A stretch of DNA of 64,000 nucleotides. It comes from Olivibacter jilunii. GTDB lineage: Bacteria; Bacteroidota; Bacteroidia; Sphingobacteriales; Sphingobacteriaceae. The notes under the pieces are model-generated. The model saw only the letters and a program-made list of their open reading frames with translations, made no database searches and was not told the origin of the DNA. Position 1 is the first letter of the stretch, and the number at the start of each line of letters is the position of its first letter. The stretch is taken from the NCBI RefSeq assembly GCF_900607235.1, contig NZ_LR027851.1, forward strand, positions 434,001-498,000, read 5' to 3'. Of this stretch, positions 8,977 through 16,486 are shown piece after piece. The position numbers and the translations under genes are program-made.

Positions 8977-9510
8977 TCAAATTTGCGTTGCTGTATAAAT
9001 CACCGTAGTAGAATATACTTCGGGCACTTTATCAATTAAAGAAGTAGCATCGGGTATGGTGTAATTGATATTATAAGTTGTGCCGATTGTAGCTGGGCCA
9101 TCAGTAACTAAAGTTCCTGCGGTGGATGATAATGGGACTATCGCAGGCGTTCCGCCACCGGTAGTGGAAGGGTCAACACTTACTTGGACAACACTCAGTG
9201 GAATGGGCGAAGCGTTCTCAGGTATTACCGTAAACTCTTCCGTTGCTTGTACAGTGACTTCGTAATCCTGATTACTTACCACCGTGAAATGTCCCACTTT
9301 CGGTTCAACCTGTGGTGTGGTGTAGTCTTCAGGTGTACTGTATACGAAAGTTACGTTTGGATCTGCACCTAAATCAATGGATATAACCGGAGCGGTTAGG
9401 TCGATCGAAACGGTTACATTACCTGTTTGATCTGTTTGTGCTTGAGCCAGCTGGAATTGTGCTATTAATGCTAACAGCAATATTCCCGAAAATAAAAATA
9501 GCTTTTTCAT
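8977..9510 (-). CDS. Small pilin-like structural subunit
   Basis: A 177-residue protein with a clear signal peptide (MKKLFLFSGILLLALIAQ, cleavage near AQAQ). The mature N-terminus has alternating hydrophobics (V32, V34, I36, L38), as expected of a donor strand. The body is all-beta, with no Cys, and the C-terminus ends in an alternating strand (YSTTVIYTATQI) shared with the 471-residue partner. Being first in the operon, short and single-domain fits a major fimbrial subunit. I do not recognise an existing pilin family by name; DUF4402-type proteins have a similar look but not these motifs. Confidence 0.6.
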   Translation of the reverse strand: MKKLFLFSGILLLALIAQFQLAQAQTDQTGNVTVSIDLTAPVISIDLGADPNVTFVYSTPEDYTTPQVEPKVGHFTVVSNQDYEVTVQATEEFTVIPENASPIPLSVVQVSVDPSTTGGGTPAIVPLSSTAGTLVTDGPATIGTTYNINYTIPDATSLIDKVPEVYSTTVIYTATQI

Positions 9511-9590
9511 AATTACTTGAATAGTTTAATTTCCATATCCATAGAGAGAACACAAAAATTATACTTATTCTGTTTCGAGTCCAATCATTC

Positions 9591-9611
9591 ATGTCACATA
9601 TAGATGTTACG
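9591..9611 (-). promoter_or_regulatory. Operator-like site before pilin operon (copy 2)
   Basis: Read on the minus strand it contains ACATCTATATGTGACAT, matching copy 1 (3833-3853) at 17 of 21 positions. It ends 80 bases before the pilin-like start, close to the 63 bases seen for the usher gene. The two sites bracket the locus and would let one regulator control both converging units. Confidence 0.55.
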
Positions 9612-9772
9612 AAGTGATAGATCGAGGGGTTATAGTTGCCGAATGCTTATTGATGTAGTTCGGGTAACCATTCTATTGGTTATTTACTAGTCACAGTCTT
9701 CCGGAATAGTTGAGGCATCTTAATAGGTGTTTTCCTTTATGTAAAATACATATTCTGCTAACATTAATTTAG

Positions 9773-9780
9773 TAGATTTG
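9773..9780 (+). promoter_or_regulatory. Putative -7 element for pst operon
   Basis: TAGATTTG is an exact match to the Bacteroidota -7 consensus TAnnTTTG and lies 23 bases before the preferred pstS ATG at 9804. No clear -33 TTTG is seen at the usual distance. An inverted repeat TAACCA-N6-TGGTTA lies further up at 9665-9682. No Pho box was recognised. Confidence 0.35.
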
Positions 9781-9803
9781 TTTAATTGCCAAACAAGCGA
9801 CTT

Positions 9804-10631
9804 ATGTGGTATCGGTTTGTCTTTCTGTTACTTATATGTGCCTGTAGCAATGATAGTCGATCTATTAAGGTAAAAGGATCGGATACGGAGGTGAACTTGG
9901 CGGTAACCCTTGCAGAACGTTTCTATAAAGTGAACCCCGCTTTTAGCGTAGCAATATCCGGTGGAGGCTCCGGTTTGGGAATCGCCTCTTTACTGAATGG
10001 GCAAGCAGATATCGCTAATTCTTCACGACGTTTAAACGCAGAAGAAGATAGTTTATTCAAGGTTAAAAAGATAAAGCTACACACGATTGTCTTTGCAGAA
10101 GATGCTACCGCTTTTATCGTACATAAGGATTTTCCCTTAGACACAATCGATATTTCTAGCTTGGCGAAGGTTTTAAGTGGCCAATATCGAACATGGAAGG
10201 CCGTAACCGGATGGAATATGCCCGTTAATATTTACGGACGGCAAAGCAATTCCGGAACGCATGCCTTTGTTCAAGAAAGGCTTGGTATTCGATTCAGTAG
10301 GGATGCGAAGGAGATGAACGGAAATGCGCAGATCATGGAGAGCATTAAGGCAGATCGCTCGGGTATTGGCTATGTGGGGGCAGGATACATTTCCCACGGC
10401 ACAAAGGAACCAGCGGTAAAAGTTCTTTATATACGCGACCCGAAAAAGGCGACCGCTGTTTCTCCCTTAGACGAAAAAGCAATCATGGAAAAACGTTATG
10501 CCTTTCAGCGTCCCTTATATCAATTTATTCCGAGTACTTCTTGGGAGAAAGTTAAGACTTTTATCGATTTTGAGCGGAGCGAAGAAGGAAAGTCAATTAT
10601 AAAGGCTTCCGGCTACTATATCACCCGATAA
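9804..10631 (+). CDS. pstS: Phosphate ABC transporter substrate-binding lipoprotein
   Basis: The first gene of pstSCAB. Starting at ATG 9804 (an in-frame TTG at 9786 is less likely) gives 275 residues with a lipoprotein signal (MWYRFVFLLLICAC then SND). PstS-type motifs follow: KVKGSDTEVNLA, then AISGGGSGLGIASLLNGQAD, IANSSRR, NIYGRQSNSGTHAF and GNAQIMESI with GIGYVG. It would bind inorganic phosphate outside the inner membrane and hand it to PstCA. It is 11 bp from pstC. Confidence 0.92.
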   Translation: MWYRFVFLLLICACSNDSRSIKVKGSDTEVNLAVTLAERFYKVNPAFSVAISGGGSGLGIASLLNGQADIANSSRRLNAEEDSLFKVKKIKLHTIVFAEDATAFIVHKDFPLDTIDISSLAKVLSGQYRTWKAVTGWNMPVNIYGRQSNSGTHAFVQERLGIRFSRDAKEMNGNAQIMESIKADRSGIGYVGAGYISHGTKEPAVKVLYIRDPKKATAVSPLDEKAIMEKRYAFQRPLYQFIPSTSWEKVKTFIDFERSEEGKSIIKASGYYITR

Positions 10632-10642
10632 ATCCCCTGGCT

Positions 10643-11533
10643 ATGCAATTAAGTGCTAAAGAAAAAATCGATCTCCTCGCTAAATGGCTTTTTCGGGCAA
10701 CCGGTATGCTCATTATCGCCATTCTTGGTGGAATTTTTTTTATGCTGTTATGGAATACTGTCGCCTTCTTGATTGAGGTTAAGCCGCTGGACTTTATAAC
10801 CGGTACCCAGTGGAATCCGGGAGGTACTCCCGCCACTTATGGCATCCTTCCCTTATTAGTCAGTACTTGTTTAGTCACCTTTGGTGCCATGTTGATAGCA
10901 ATCCCAATAGGAATTGGTACGGCAGCCTTTCTTTCCGAATATGCCAATAGAAGGCTGCGGAATATTCTTAAACCGGCTATTGAAATGCTGGCAGCCGTTC
11001 CCTCTGTAGCTATTGGCTTTTTAGGAATTGTTATTTTAAGCCCACAACTAGGAGAATTATCGAATCAACCGAACGGTTTGAATGCACTCAATGGTGCCAT
11101 TCTTTTAGCGATTATGGCACTACCTACCATTATAACGGTTACAGAAGATGCCTTACATAGCTTGCCGCAGTCTTATAAGGAAGCTAGTTTCGGCTTGGGC
11201 GCAAATCGTTGGCAAACGCTGTGTAAAATCACCATTCCGAGTAGTGCACCCGGGATATTGGCTGCCGTCATGTTAGGCGTTGGCCGTGCTTTAGGTGAAA
11301 CAATGACCGTACTAATGGCAACCGGTAATGCGGCTGCCTTTCCGAAAGGATTTTTCCACTCCGTACGCACCATTACTGCAACAATTGCCATTGAGATGGG
11401 AGAGGTGCCTTATCAAACAACGCATTACTATAGTTTATTTGCCATCGCTACGGTTCTCTTCCTGTTTACTTTAGTCGTTAACCTAGTAGGTGAATATTAC
11501 GTTAACAAGTTTAAGAAATATCAAGCTCCTTAG
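10643..11533 (+). CDS. pstC: Phosphate ABC transporter permease PstC
   Basis: A 296-residue inner-membrane permease with about six helices. The binding-protein-dependent transport (EAA) loop is at SYKEASFGLGANRWQTLCKI. Typical PstC phrases are GIGTAAFLSEYA, AAVPSVAIGFLGIVIL and GRALGETMTVLMATGN. It lies between pstS and pstA with gaps of 11 and 2 bp, so all four genes form one transcript. Confidence 0.95.
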   Translation: MQLSAKEKIDLLAKWLFRATGMLIIAILGGIFFMLLWNTVAFLIEVKPLDFITGTQWNPGGTPATYGILPLLVSTCLVTFGAMLIAIPIGIGTAAFLSEYANRRLRNILKPAIEMLAAVPSVAIGFLGIVILSPQLGELSNQPNGLNALNGAILLAIMALPTIITVTEDALHSLPQSYKEASFGLGANRWQTLCKITIPSSAPGILAAVMLGVGRALGETMTVLMATGNAAAFPKGFFHSVRTITATIAIEMGEVPYQTTHYYSLFAIATVLFLFTLVVNLVGEYYVNKFKKYQAP

Positions 11534-11535
11534 CC

Positions 11536-12381
11536 ATGAATAGATTAACATCAATTATTGAATGGGGGACTTTGCTTCTTTGTACAGGCTTAGTCTGCAT
11601 TTTTCTTTTGATCATTATCGGTGATATCATCGGAAAAGGAGCACCCGTGCTAACTTGGGACTTTGTTAGTACACTGCCTACAGATGGTATGACCAATGGG
11701 GGAATTTTGCCGGCAATAATAGGTACGGTAATGCTGACCTTAATTACTGCAGTGGTGGCTGCGCCCTTTGGCATAGGCTGTGCTATTTACCTCAATGAGT
11801 ATGCTCCTAACACTTGGTTTACGCGTCTTATTCGCGCTTCTATACGTAATTTGGCCGGAGTGCCTTCCATTATTTACGGTCTCTTTGGCCTGGCGCTGTT
11901 TGTACAGGGATTAAACATGGGGACATCGCTCTTGTCGGCAGGCTTTACTTTAGGTCTGTTGTCGCTGCCTTATATCATTACCACTACAGAAGAAGCGTTG
12001 CGTCGAATTCCGGCAAGCACGCGTGAAGGCGCTTTGGGGGTAGGTGCTACACAATTTGAATCCATTCGTGACATGGTACTACCGTCCGCGTTACCGGGTA
12101 TCCTTACGGGTATGGTATTAGCTTTATCGAGAGCGGCCGGAGAAACCGCACCGATCCTTTTTACCGGCGTTGCTTTTTATATCAACAACCCCACCGGTTA
12201 TCTCAACCAAGAGTTTATGGCCTTGCCATACCATTTGTATATGTTATCAACACAGCACCAAGCCATTGAGGAGGTGAGACCCTTGGCTTATGGAACGGCG
12301 CTGATTTTGATTATGGTGGTTTTTATATTGAACAGCATCGCCTTTTATATACGTTATAAACACAGTAAAAATGAAGGATAG
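11536..12381 (+). CDS. pstA: Phosphate ABC transporter permease PstA
   Basis: A 281-residue permease with six predicted helices. Characteristic segments include GIGCAIYLNEYAP, NLAGVPSIIYGLFGLALF, the EAA loop (STREGALGVGATQFESI) and SRAAGETAPILFTG. It overlaps pstB by 11 bp, a sign of translational coupling. It pairs with PstC to form the membrane channel. Confidence 0.95.
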   Translation: MNRLTSIIEWGTLLLCTGLVCIFLLIIIGDIIGKGAPVLTWDFVSTLPTDGMTNGGILPAIIGTVMLTLITAVVAAPFGIGCAIYLNEYAPNTWFTRLIRASIRNLAGVPSIIYGLFGLALFVQGLNMGTSLLSAGFTLGLLSLPYIITTTEEALRRIPASTREGALGVGATQFESIRDMVLPSALPGILTGMVLALSRAAGETAPILFTGVAFYINNPTGYLNQEFMALPYHLYMLSTQHQAIEEVRPLAYGTALILIMVVFILNSIAFYIRYKHSKNEG

Positions 12382-13132
12382 TCAGACGAAGCTTGCGGCC
12401 TCAGGAATAAATCTTTGGTTCGGATCTAAGCAGGTACTTAAGAACATCCATGTCCGTTTTGAAAAAAATAAAGTAACGGCACTCATTGGACCTTCGGGTT
12501 GTGGAAAAAGCACCTTGTTACGTTGCTTTAACAGGATGCACGACTTGACCTCCGACGCTCGTATAGAAGGAGATTTTTTGTTGGATGGTAAAAATATTTA
12601 TGATGCTGATTTTCCCGTTACACAGGTTAGAAGACGTATTGGAATGGTCTTTCAAAAACCGAATCCCTTTCCAAAAAGCATTTATGAAAATATAAACTAT
12701 GGTTTGAAAATTAATCAAGTGCCGAAAGAACAACGGTCAAGAATCGTTGAAAATGCGCTGAAAGAAAGTTTTATTTGGGAAGAAGTAAAAGATGATTTGC
12801 TAAGACCGGCCACCCGCTTGTCGGGTGGCCAACAGCAGCGTCTTTGTATTGCCCGGGCCGTAGCACTCCGACCGGAAGTGATTTTGATGGATGAGCCTTG
12901 TTCCGCGCTTGATCCGATAAGCACTTCGAAGATAGAAGAGCTTATTGTTAAATTGAAGGAAAATTATACCATTGTCATTGTTACCCATAACATGCAGCAA
13001 GCACAGCGTATTGCCGACAAAACAGTATTTATGTACCTAGGCGAAATAATTGAGGAGAATAATACCATGTCGCTCTTTAATAATCCGCAACATGAACTGA
13101 CTGCGAATTATGTGGGTGGCAAATTCGGATAA
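12371..13132 (+). CDS. pstB: Phosphate ABC transporter ATPase PstB
   Basis: A 253-residue ATPase. Walker A is GPSGCGKST (40-48), the Q-loop is MVFQKPNPFP (92-101), the ABC signature is LSGGQQQR (150-157), and Walker B is ILMDEPCSALDP (171-182) with the H-loop VTHNM. The RCFNRMHDL phrase is typical of PstB over other ABC ATPases. No phoU follows, unlike many pst operons. The 242 bases after it contain no recognisable gene or strong hairpin. Confidence 0.96.
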   Translation: MKDSQTKLAASGINLWFGSKQVLKNIHVRFEKNKVTALIGPSGCGKSTLLRCFNRMHDLTSDARIEGDFLLDGKNIYDADFPVTQVRRRIGMVFQKPNPFPKSIYENINYGLKINQVPKEQRSRIVENALKESFIWEEVKDDLLRPATRLSGGQQQRLCIARAVALRPEVILMDEPCSALDPISTSKIEELIVKLKENYTIVIVTHNMQQAQRIADKTVFMYLGEIIEENNTMSLFNNPQHELTANYVGGKFG

Positions 13133-13374
13133 CCTAACGGATTTAGACCGCTCCCTATACAATATGTAGATTTAAAACCGGTAGATCCATATAAAGACCA
13201 TCATCCTTACTATTATTATTCTTGCGGTATTAGAACCTCCTTGGACTTTGTTGAATGAATATATTATTTTAAACCTTGTGATGTTCCGTTTGTTCTTGAA
13301 ATAGGTGTATCTTCGGAAAATAAAATCGTTGTAAAATACGGAGCCTTGTATACTTAATTTTAACGCTTGATTGC

Positions 13375-14094
13375 ATGCATAAGAAAATAGCATTTTTGAC
13401 GGATACCCATTTGGGGGAACAGTTTACCTTGGATCAGGGTGTTGACGGTGTAAGAAATCTGGAAGCCGTTTTGAACGACGTCCGTTCGAAGGGAATAACG
13501 GAAGTGATTTGCGGAGGGGACATAGGAGATCCAAAGGTGAACGCGCAGTTCATTAAATTATTTGATGTGCCACAGATTCGTTTCCGATTGATTCTAGGCA
13601 ATCACGATAAATTTCATGAGGTGATAAAGCATTTTCATGTCGATGCTCAATTTGTTGACAATGAGTTGTTTTATAGTGAAAAGGTAGGTCAATTCAAGTA
13701 TGTTTTTATGGATTCTTCGTCCGGTAGCATTAGTCGCGGTCAACAAGAATGGTTAAAGACGCAGTTAGTAGATGAACAGCAGGTTGTTATCTTTATTCAT
13801 CATCCGCTCCTTAAAGTAAACACACCTGTCGACGACGAATATCCATTAAGTGATCGGGAAACAATAGTTGATTTACTAACGCAATCTGCATCCAAAATAT
13901 GTATATGTTGCGGACACTATCACATGGCCGATTCACAGGTTTACAGAAATATTAATCAATATGTTTCACCTGCGGTATCTTATCAGTTCGTTAAAAACGC
14001 CAGCCAAATTGAAATTGACAATAAGCGATTAGGGTACAGTATCATTGAAATAAATGATGACGATATTGCAATACACCCGGTATTCTTACGATAA
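13375..14094 (+). CDS. Calcineurin-like metallophosphoesterase
   Basis: A 239-residue protein with the full dimetal phosphoesterase signature: DTH (D10, H12), GGD (47-49), GNHD (75-78), a His in IHHPLL (142-143) and GHYH (180-183). There is no signal peptide, so it is cytosolic. It resembles the compact 3',5'-cAMP phosphodiesterase (CpdA-like) or YfcE-type group, but the substrate cannot be told from sequence. Its place after pstSCAB fits a role in phosphate economy, though a 242-bp gap makes co-transcription uncertain. It converges with the receiver gene at 14114-14506. Confidence 0.85.
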   Translation: MHKKIAFLTDTHLGEQFTLDQGVDGVRNLEAVLNDVRSKGITEVICGGDIGDPKVNAQFIKLFDVPQIRFRLILGNHDKFHEVIKHFHVDAQFVDNELFYSEKVGQFKYVFMDSSSGSISRGQQEWLKTQLVDEQQVVIFIHHPLLKVNTPVDDEYPLSDRETIVDLLTQSASKICICCGHYHMADSQVYRNINQYVSPAVSYQFVKNASQIEIDNKRLGYSIIEINDDDIAIHPVFLR

Positions 14095-14113
14095 ACCCAA
14101 CCCCCTTTATACT

Positions 14114-14506
14114 TTAGTGCGCAACATTAGCGGCTCTATAGAGTTCTTCATATTGTTGGGAATTGATTGGTTTCATTAGATAATCTTTTACGCAAGTAAG
14201 GGATAGACTTCGTACTCTGTCCTCGATAGCGGGGGATGAGCTTACGATATAAATAAGCGTATTTTCTGTAAGGCAGGTCTTCCTTAATTTATCAATTAGC
14301 TGCCAGCCATTCATAATCGGAAGATTAAGATCTACCAGTAGAAGCTTAGGCATAGATAAAGAAGTTAATTCAACCGACCGAAAATACGCATAAGCGTCTA
14401 TCCCGTTGGTGAAACTTACCGTATCGATATCACCGGCGATTTTTTGAAATTGCTTTTTAGCCAATAGCTGAAATATGGGATCGTCGTCCACAATACATAT
14501 CTTCAT
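14114..14506 (-). CDS. Single-domain response regulator
   Basis: A 130-residue receiver when started at ATG 14506; an in-frame TTG lies two codons upstream. The acidic pocket DDD (7-9), phospho-acceptor D59 in LLLVDLNLPIMNGW, switch Ser (IVSSS) and Lys (LMKP, K112) are all intact. It belongs to the Bacteroidota group of short receivers with the DLNLPxMNGW motif that often pair with hybrid or orphan kinases. No kinase is adjacent. Confidence 0.9.
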   Translation of the reverse strand: MKICIVDDDPIFQLLAKKQFQKIAGDIDTVSFTNGIDAYAYFRSVELTSLSMPKLLLVDLNLPIMNGWQLIDKLRKTCLTENTLIYIVSSSPAIEDRVRSLSLTCVKDYLMKPINSQQYEELYRAANVAH

Positions 14507-14619
14507 AACCAACCACTTGATTACAGTTAAACGTGAAAATATGTGAAATGTTTATGTGAAATTAATTTTTATCTCTTACGAAAAAAAATATAATGAACGC
14601 CGGACACACAAATGTATGC

Positions 14620-14904
14620 CTAATTTGTTTTTTTATCTTCTGATAGACAGTTTTTTATGTGTTGTCTATCAGAAGATGTAAGGTAAGATGTAGGATCGGA
14701 TAATCCTGAAAAATAATAATCGGCTAAGGACATGGGAGGAAGGCTCAGCCACTCCATGGTGCGGGTGTCATTGAGATCGAACAGATCATTCATGCTTGAT
14801 GCTGACACAAATAAATGATCATTCAAAATGATAATGGGAATTTCAGCAACGTTATCAGATGAAACAGATAAACCAAGTTGTGCGGCAAGTTCATAGATGC
14901 TCAT
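14620..14904 (-). CDS. Small hypothetical protein
   Basis: A 94-residue acidic protein starting MSIYELAAQLGLSVSSD. I recognise no domain. The start resembles a short helix-turn-helix lead-in, but no full motif follows. Coding is supported by a TATATTTG promoter element on the same strand 24 bases upstream. It lies in a cluster of very short genes on alternating strands. Confidence 0.5.
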   Translation of the reverse strand: MSIYELAAQLGLSVSSDNVAEIPIIILNDHLFVSASSMNDLFDLNDTRTMEWLSLPPMSLADYYFSGLSDPTSYLTSSDRQHIKNCLSEDKKTN

Positions 14905-14927
14905 TTATGATTCGTAAAATAGGATTG

Positions 14928-14935
14928 CAAATATA
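14928..14935 (-). promoter_or_regulatory. Putative -7 element for small gene
   Basis: On the minus strand this reads TATATTTG, an exact TAnnTTTG match, ending 23 bases from the start codon at 14904. A TTTG lies 14 bases further up, which is short for a -33 element. Confidence 0.35.
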
Positions 14936-15015
14936 GGCATATATTGTTGCAAATGAAAAAAATATCACAACATTATTGAGATATAGTTGCATAAAAAGTG
15001 TATATTTTTGTTACC

Positions 15016-15225
15016 ATGTTGCAGGGCTTAAAAGCATTATATATTGTCATCCGAAATGGGGAAGCGATTTGTTTTGAAACGAATCTTCGGGCCTTTGTAC
15101 GAAAATTTGAAGAGATCGAAGGAGAATCGAGAAATTTTGACTTCTTTTATCGGAAATTTAAAAGAGAAAGGCTTTTTAAATTAACCTTGTCGGGAAAGGA
15201 ATATACCTTTCAAAAATTGTTGTAG
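15016..15225 (+). CDS. Small orphan protein, paralogue A
   Basis: A 69-residue basic protein when started at ATG 15016; a GTG start at 14998 would overlap its probable promoter (TATTTTTG, 15003-15010). The pattern LYIVIRNGEAICFETNL, then a helix with a KFEE segment, then a C-terminal LTLSGKEYTFQKL is matched by the oppositely oriented gene at 15258-15503 (LFVIIHQDEVIAYASRL, RFGN, FIIEGNEYHFQQL). No function is known to me. The hydrophobic first strand could be a beta-strand rather than a membrane helix. Confidence 0.5.
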   Translation: MLQGLKALYIVIRNGEAICFETNLRAFVRKFEEIEGESRNFDFFYRKFKRERLFKLTLSGKEYTFQKLL

Positions 15226-15257
15226 AATTGTATAGTCCACTATCGTAAGTGAGCATC

Positions 15258-15503
15258 TCATCGTTTAATTCTTTTTTCCAATTGTTGAAAATGATATTCA
15301 TTACCTTCTATTATAAAAGAGAAGGATTGGATTTTACCTGCTAGAATCTGTTGTTCTTCCACCATCTTCCTAAATCTATCTACGTGCCCTTGGCTGCCAA
15401 GATAATTGCCGAAACGCTCCCATAAATCTTCTAAACGAGATGCATAAGCAATCACCTCATCTTGATGAATGATAACAAAGAGAAACATTGAAAATTTGGT
15501 CAT
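15258..15503 (-). CDS. Small orphan protein, paralogue B
   Basis: An 81-residue protein with the same beta-helix-beta pattern as its convergent neighbour: an initial hydrophobic strand (FLFVIIHQDEVIAYA), a charged helix (LEDLWERFGNYLG) and a closing strand (FSFIIEGNEYHFQQL). The two genes are tail to tail, 32 bp apart, as after an inverted duplication. I cannot assign a function. ATG 15503 is used; a second ATG lies five codons on. Confidence 0.5.
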   Translation of the reverse strand: MTKFSMFLFVIIHQDEVIAYASRLEDLWERFGNYLGSQGHVDRFRKMVEEQQILAGKIQSFSFIIEGNEYHFQQLEKRIKR

Positions 15504-15786
15504 GGTGAAACTATTGATTACACATACAAGTTCTTCATCGTGTATTTAATTCTTACTTTCCGTTGGTTGTTACATTTACATACAGATTCTTATACCTGCC
15601 TAAGTTTATGTAGAAATTAGGAATGATTTAAGACAATAGATGGCAAATTATACAAAGTCGCTATTGTAGGCAAAAACTTAATCTTTACACGACCTAAAGA
15701 TAAATTAATTCGATTAGAAGCGCAAACAGATAAATGTCCGGTGGATCGATAAGAAGTAGTAGATGCTGCTACTTGTTTTTTAATTT
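15504..15786. other. Intergenic region with orphan terminator
   Basis: This stretch has no convincing open frame. It is AT-rich and ends in a plus-strand hairpin with a T-tract just before the Crp-type operator. No promoter with both elements was found on the plus strand, though TAAGTTTA near 15600 is a 7 of 8 match to the -7 consensus. A short plus-strand RNA ending at the hairpin is possible but unproven. Confidence 0.35.
15755..15786 (+). terminator. Rho-independent terminator
   Basis: A stem AAGTAG-TAG / CTG-CTACTT (15755-15775, nine pairs with one G-T, three-base loop) is followed by GTTTTTTAATTTTT. The nearest upstream plus-strand gene ends 530 bases earlier at 15225. It either ends an unannotated RNA or shields the regulator promoter from readthrough. 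Confidence 0.55.
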
Positions 15787-15800
15787 TTGTCAATTGACAA
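15787..15800. promoter_or_regulatory. Crp/Fnr-type palindrome, own-gene copy
   Basis: TTGTCAATTGACAA is a perfect 14-bp palindrome of the Crp/Fnr kind (TTGTCA-N2-TGACAA), 34 bases before the regulator ATG. It abuts TTGG (15801-15804), and TACCTTTA (15823-15830) begins 18 bases after that TTGG. A copy differing by one base precedes purA at 16417-16430 with the same distance to its -7-like element. Confidence 0.65.
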
Positions 15801-15830
15801 TTGGTTCACGATATTTGGTAGCTACCTTTA
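15801..15830 (+). promoter_or_regulatory. Putative promoter of Crp/Fnr-type gene
   Basis: TTG (15801-15803), 19 bases, then TACCTTTA (15823-15830, 7 of 8 to TAnnTTTG). The ATG at 15835 lies only five bases past the -7 element, so the mRNA may be leaderless or nearly so. The palindromic operator abuts the -33 element. Confidence 0.45.
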
Positions 15831-15834
15831 TTGA

Positions 15835-16404
15835 ATGAAAGAATTATTAGCGTATCTCGATCAATTTGGAAGACTTACGCACAAAGGGGAGCAGCTTCTA
15901 AAAGAGCTTGTAAAAGAAGTTTCGATCCATAAGGGCGCATATTTCGTTGAAGCAGGAAAAATCTGTTCGAGCCTCGGTTTTGTGCAAGAGGGGATCTTTC
16001 GGTCTTGTTATTACAACAAATTTGGAGATGATTTTACGAGGTATTTTGTCTATGAAGGTCGATTAATAGGCGATATAAATGGTTTTATTGATCGTATTGC
16101 CTCCACAGAATATATTGAAGCGATAACTGATGCACGTATTTATCTTTTGAACCGGGAAGATTTTGAGCTTTTAGATCACGAACTTCCAAATTGGTCAACC
16201 ATTTTTGTAAAACTGAATGCAGCCGTGTTGGAGAACAAAATGAAAACAGCTAGCAATATGTTGGTGCAGGACGGACAAACGCGTTATTTGAACTTCCTCA
16301 ATCATTATCCGGGACTGTCTAATCGTATTCCCCAATCAATGTTGGCTTCCTACCTTGGAATAACTCCCTCCTCGTTAAGTCGTATCCGAAGAAATATATT
16401 CTAA
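15835..16404 (+). CDS. Crp/Fnr family transcriptional regulator
   Basis: A 189-residue protein with a cyclic-nucleotide-binding-like beta-roll (about 15-125: SIHKGAYFVEAGKICSSLGF then VQEGIFR) and a C-terminal winged helix (about 145-189) with recognition segment MLASYLGITPSSLSRIRRNI. It has no Cys cluster of the FNR iron-sulfur type and no complete cAMP phosphate-binding cassette, as is common in Bacteroidota members of the family. The palindrome before it is repeated before purA, so autoregulation plus control of purA is the simplest reading. Confidence 0.88.
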   Translation: MKELLAYLDQFGRLTHKGEQLLKELVKEVSIHKGAYFVEAGKICSSLGFVQEGIFRSCYYNKFGDDFTRYFVYEGRLIGDINGFIDRIASTEYIEAITDARIYLLNREDFELLDHELPNWSTIFVKLNAAVLENKMKTASNMLVQDGQTRYLNFLNHYPGLSNRIPQSMLASYLGITPSSLSRIRRNIF

Positions 16405-16416
16405 ACGAAAGCATTC

Positions 16417-16430
16417 TTGTCAAATGACAA
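16417..16430. promoter_or_regulatory. Crp/Fnr-type palindrome, purA copy
   Basis: TTGTCA-AA-TGACAA matches the site at 15787-15800 at 13 of 14 bases. A -7-like CAAATTTG (16453-16460, 7 of 8) starts 23 bases after the palindrome ends, exactly the offset seen upstream of the regulator gene. The site lies 13 bases after the regulator stop codon and 56 before the purA ATG. Confidence 0.65.
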
Positions 16431-16486
16431 TGGGAATTTAAAAATTAGCGATCAAATTTGGATCATAATTATTTAATTCGTCAAAA

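Noticed and set aside
8977-9510. Long open frames on the plus strand across the subunit and chaperone genes (for example 9080-9265, 8251-8460)
   Set aside because: They lie opposite well-supported secreted proteins, have no family text or start context, and look like shadows.
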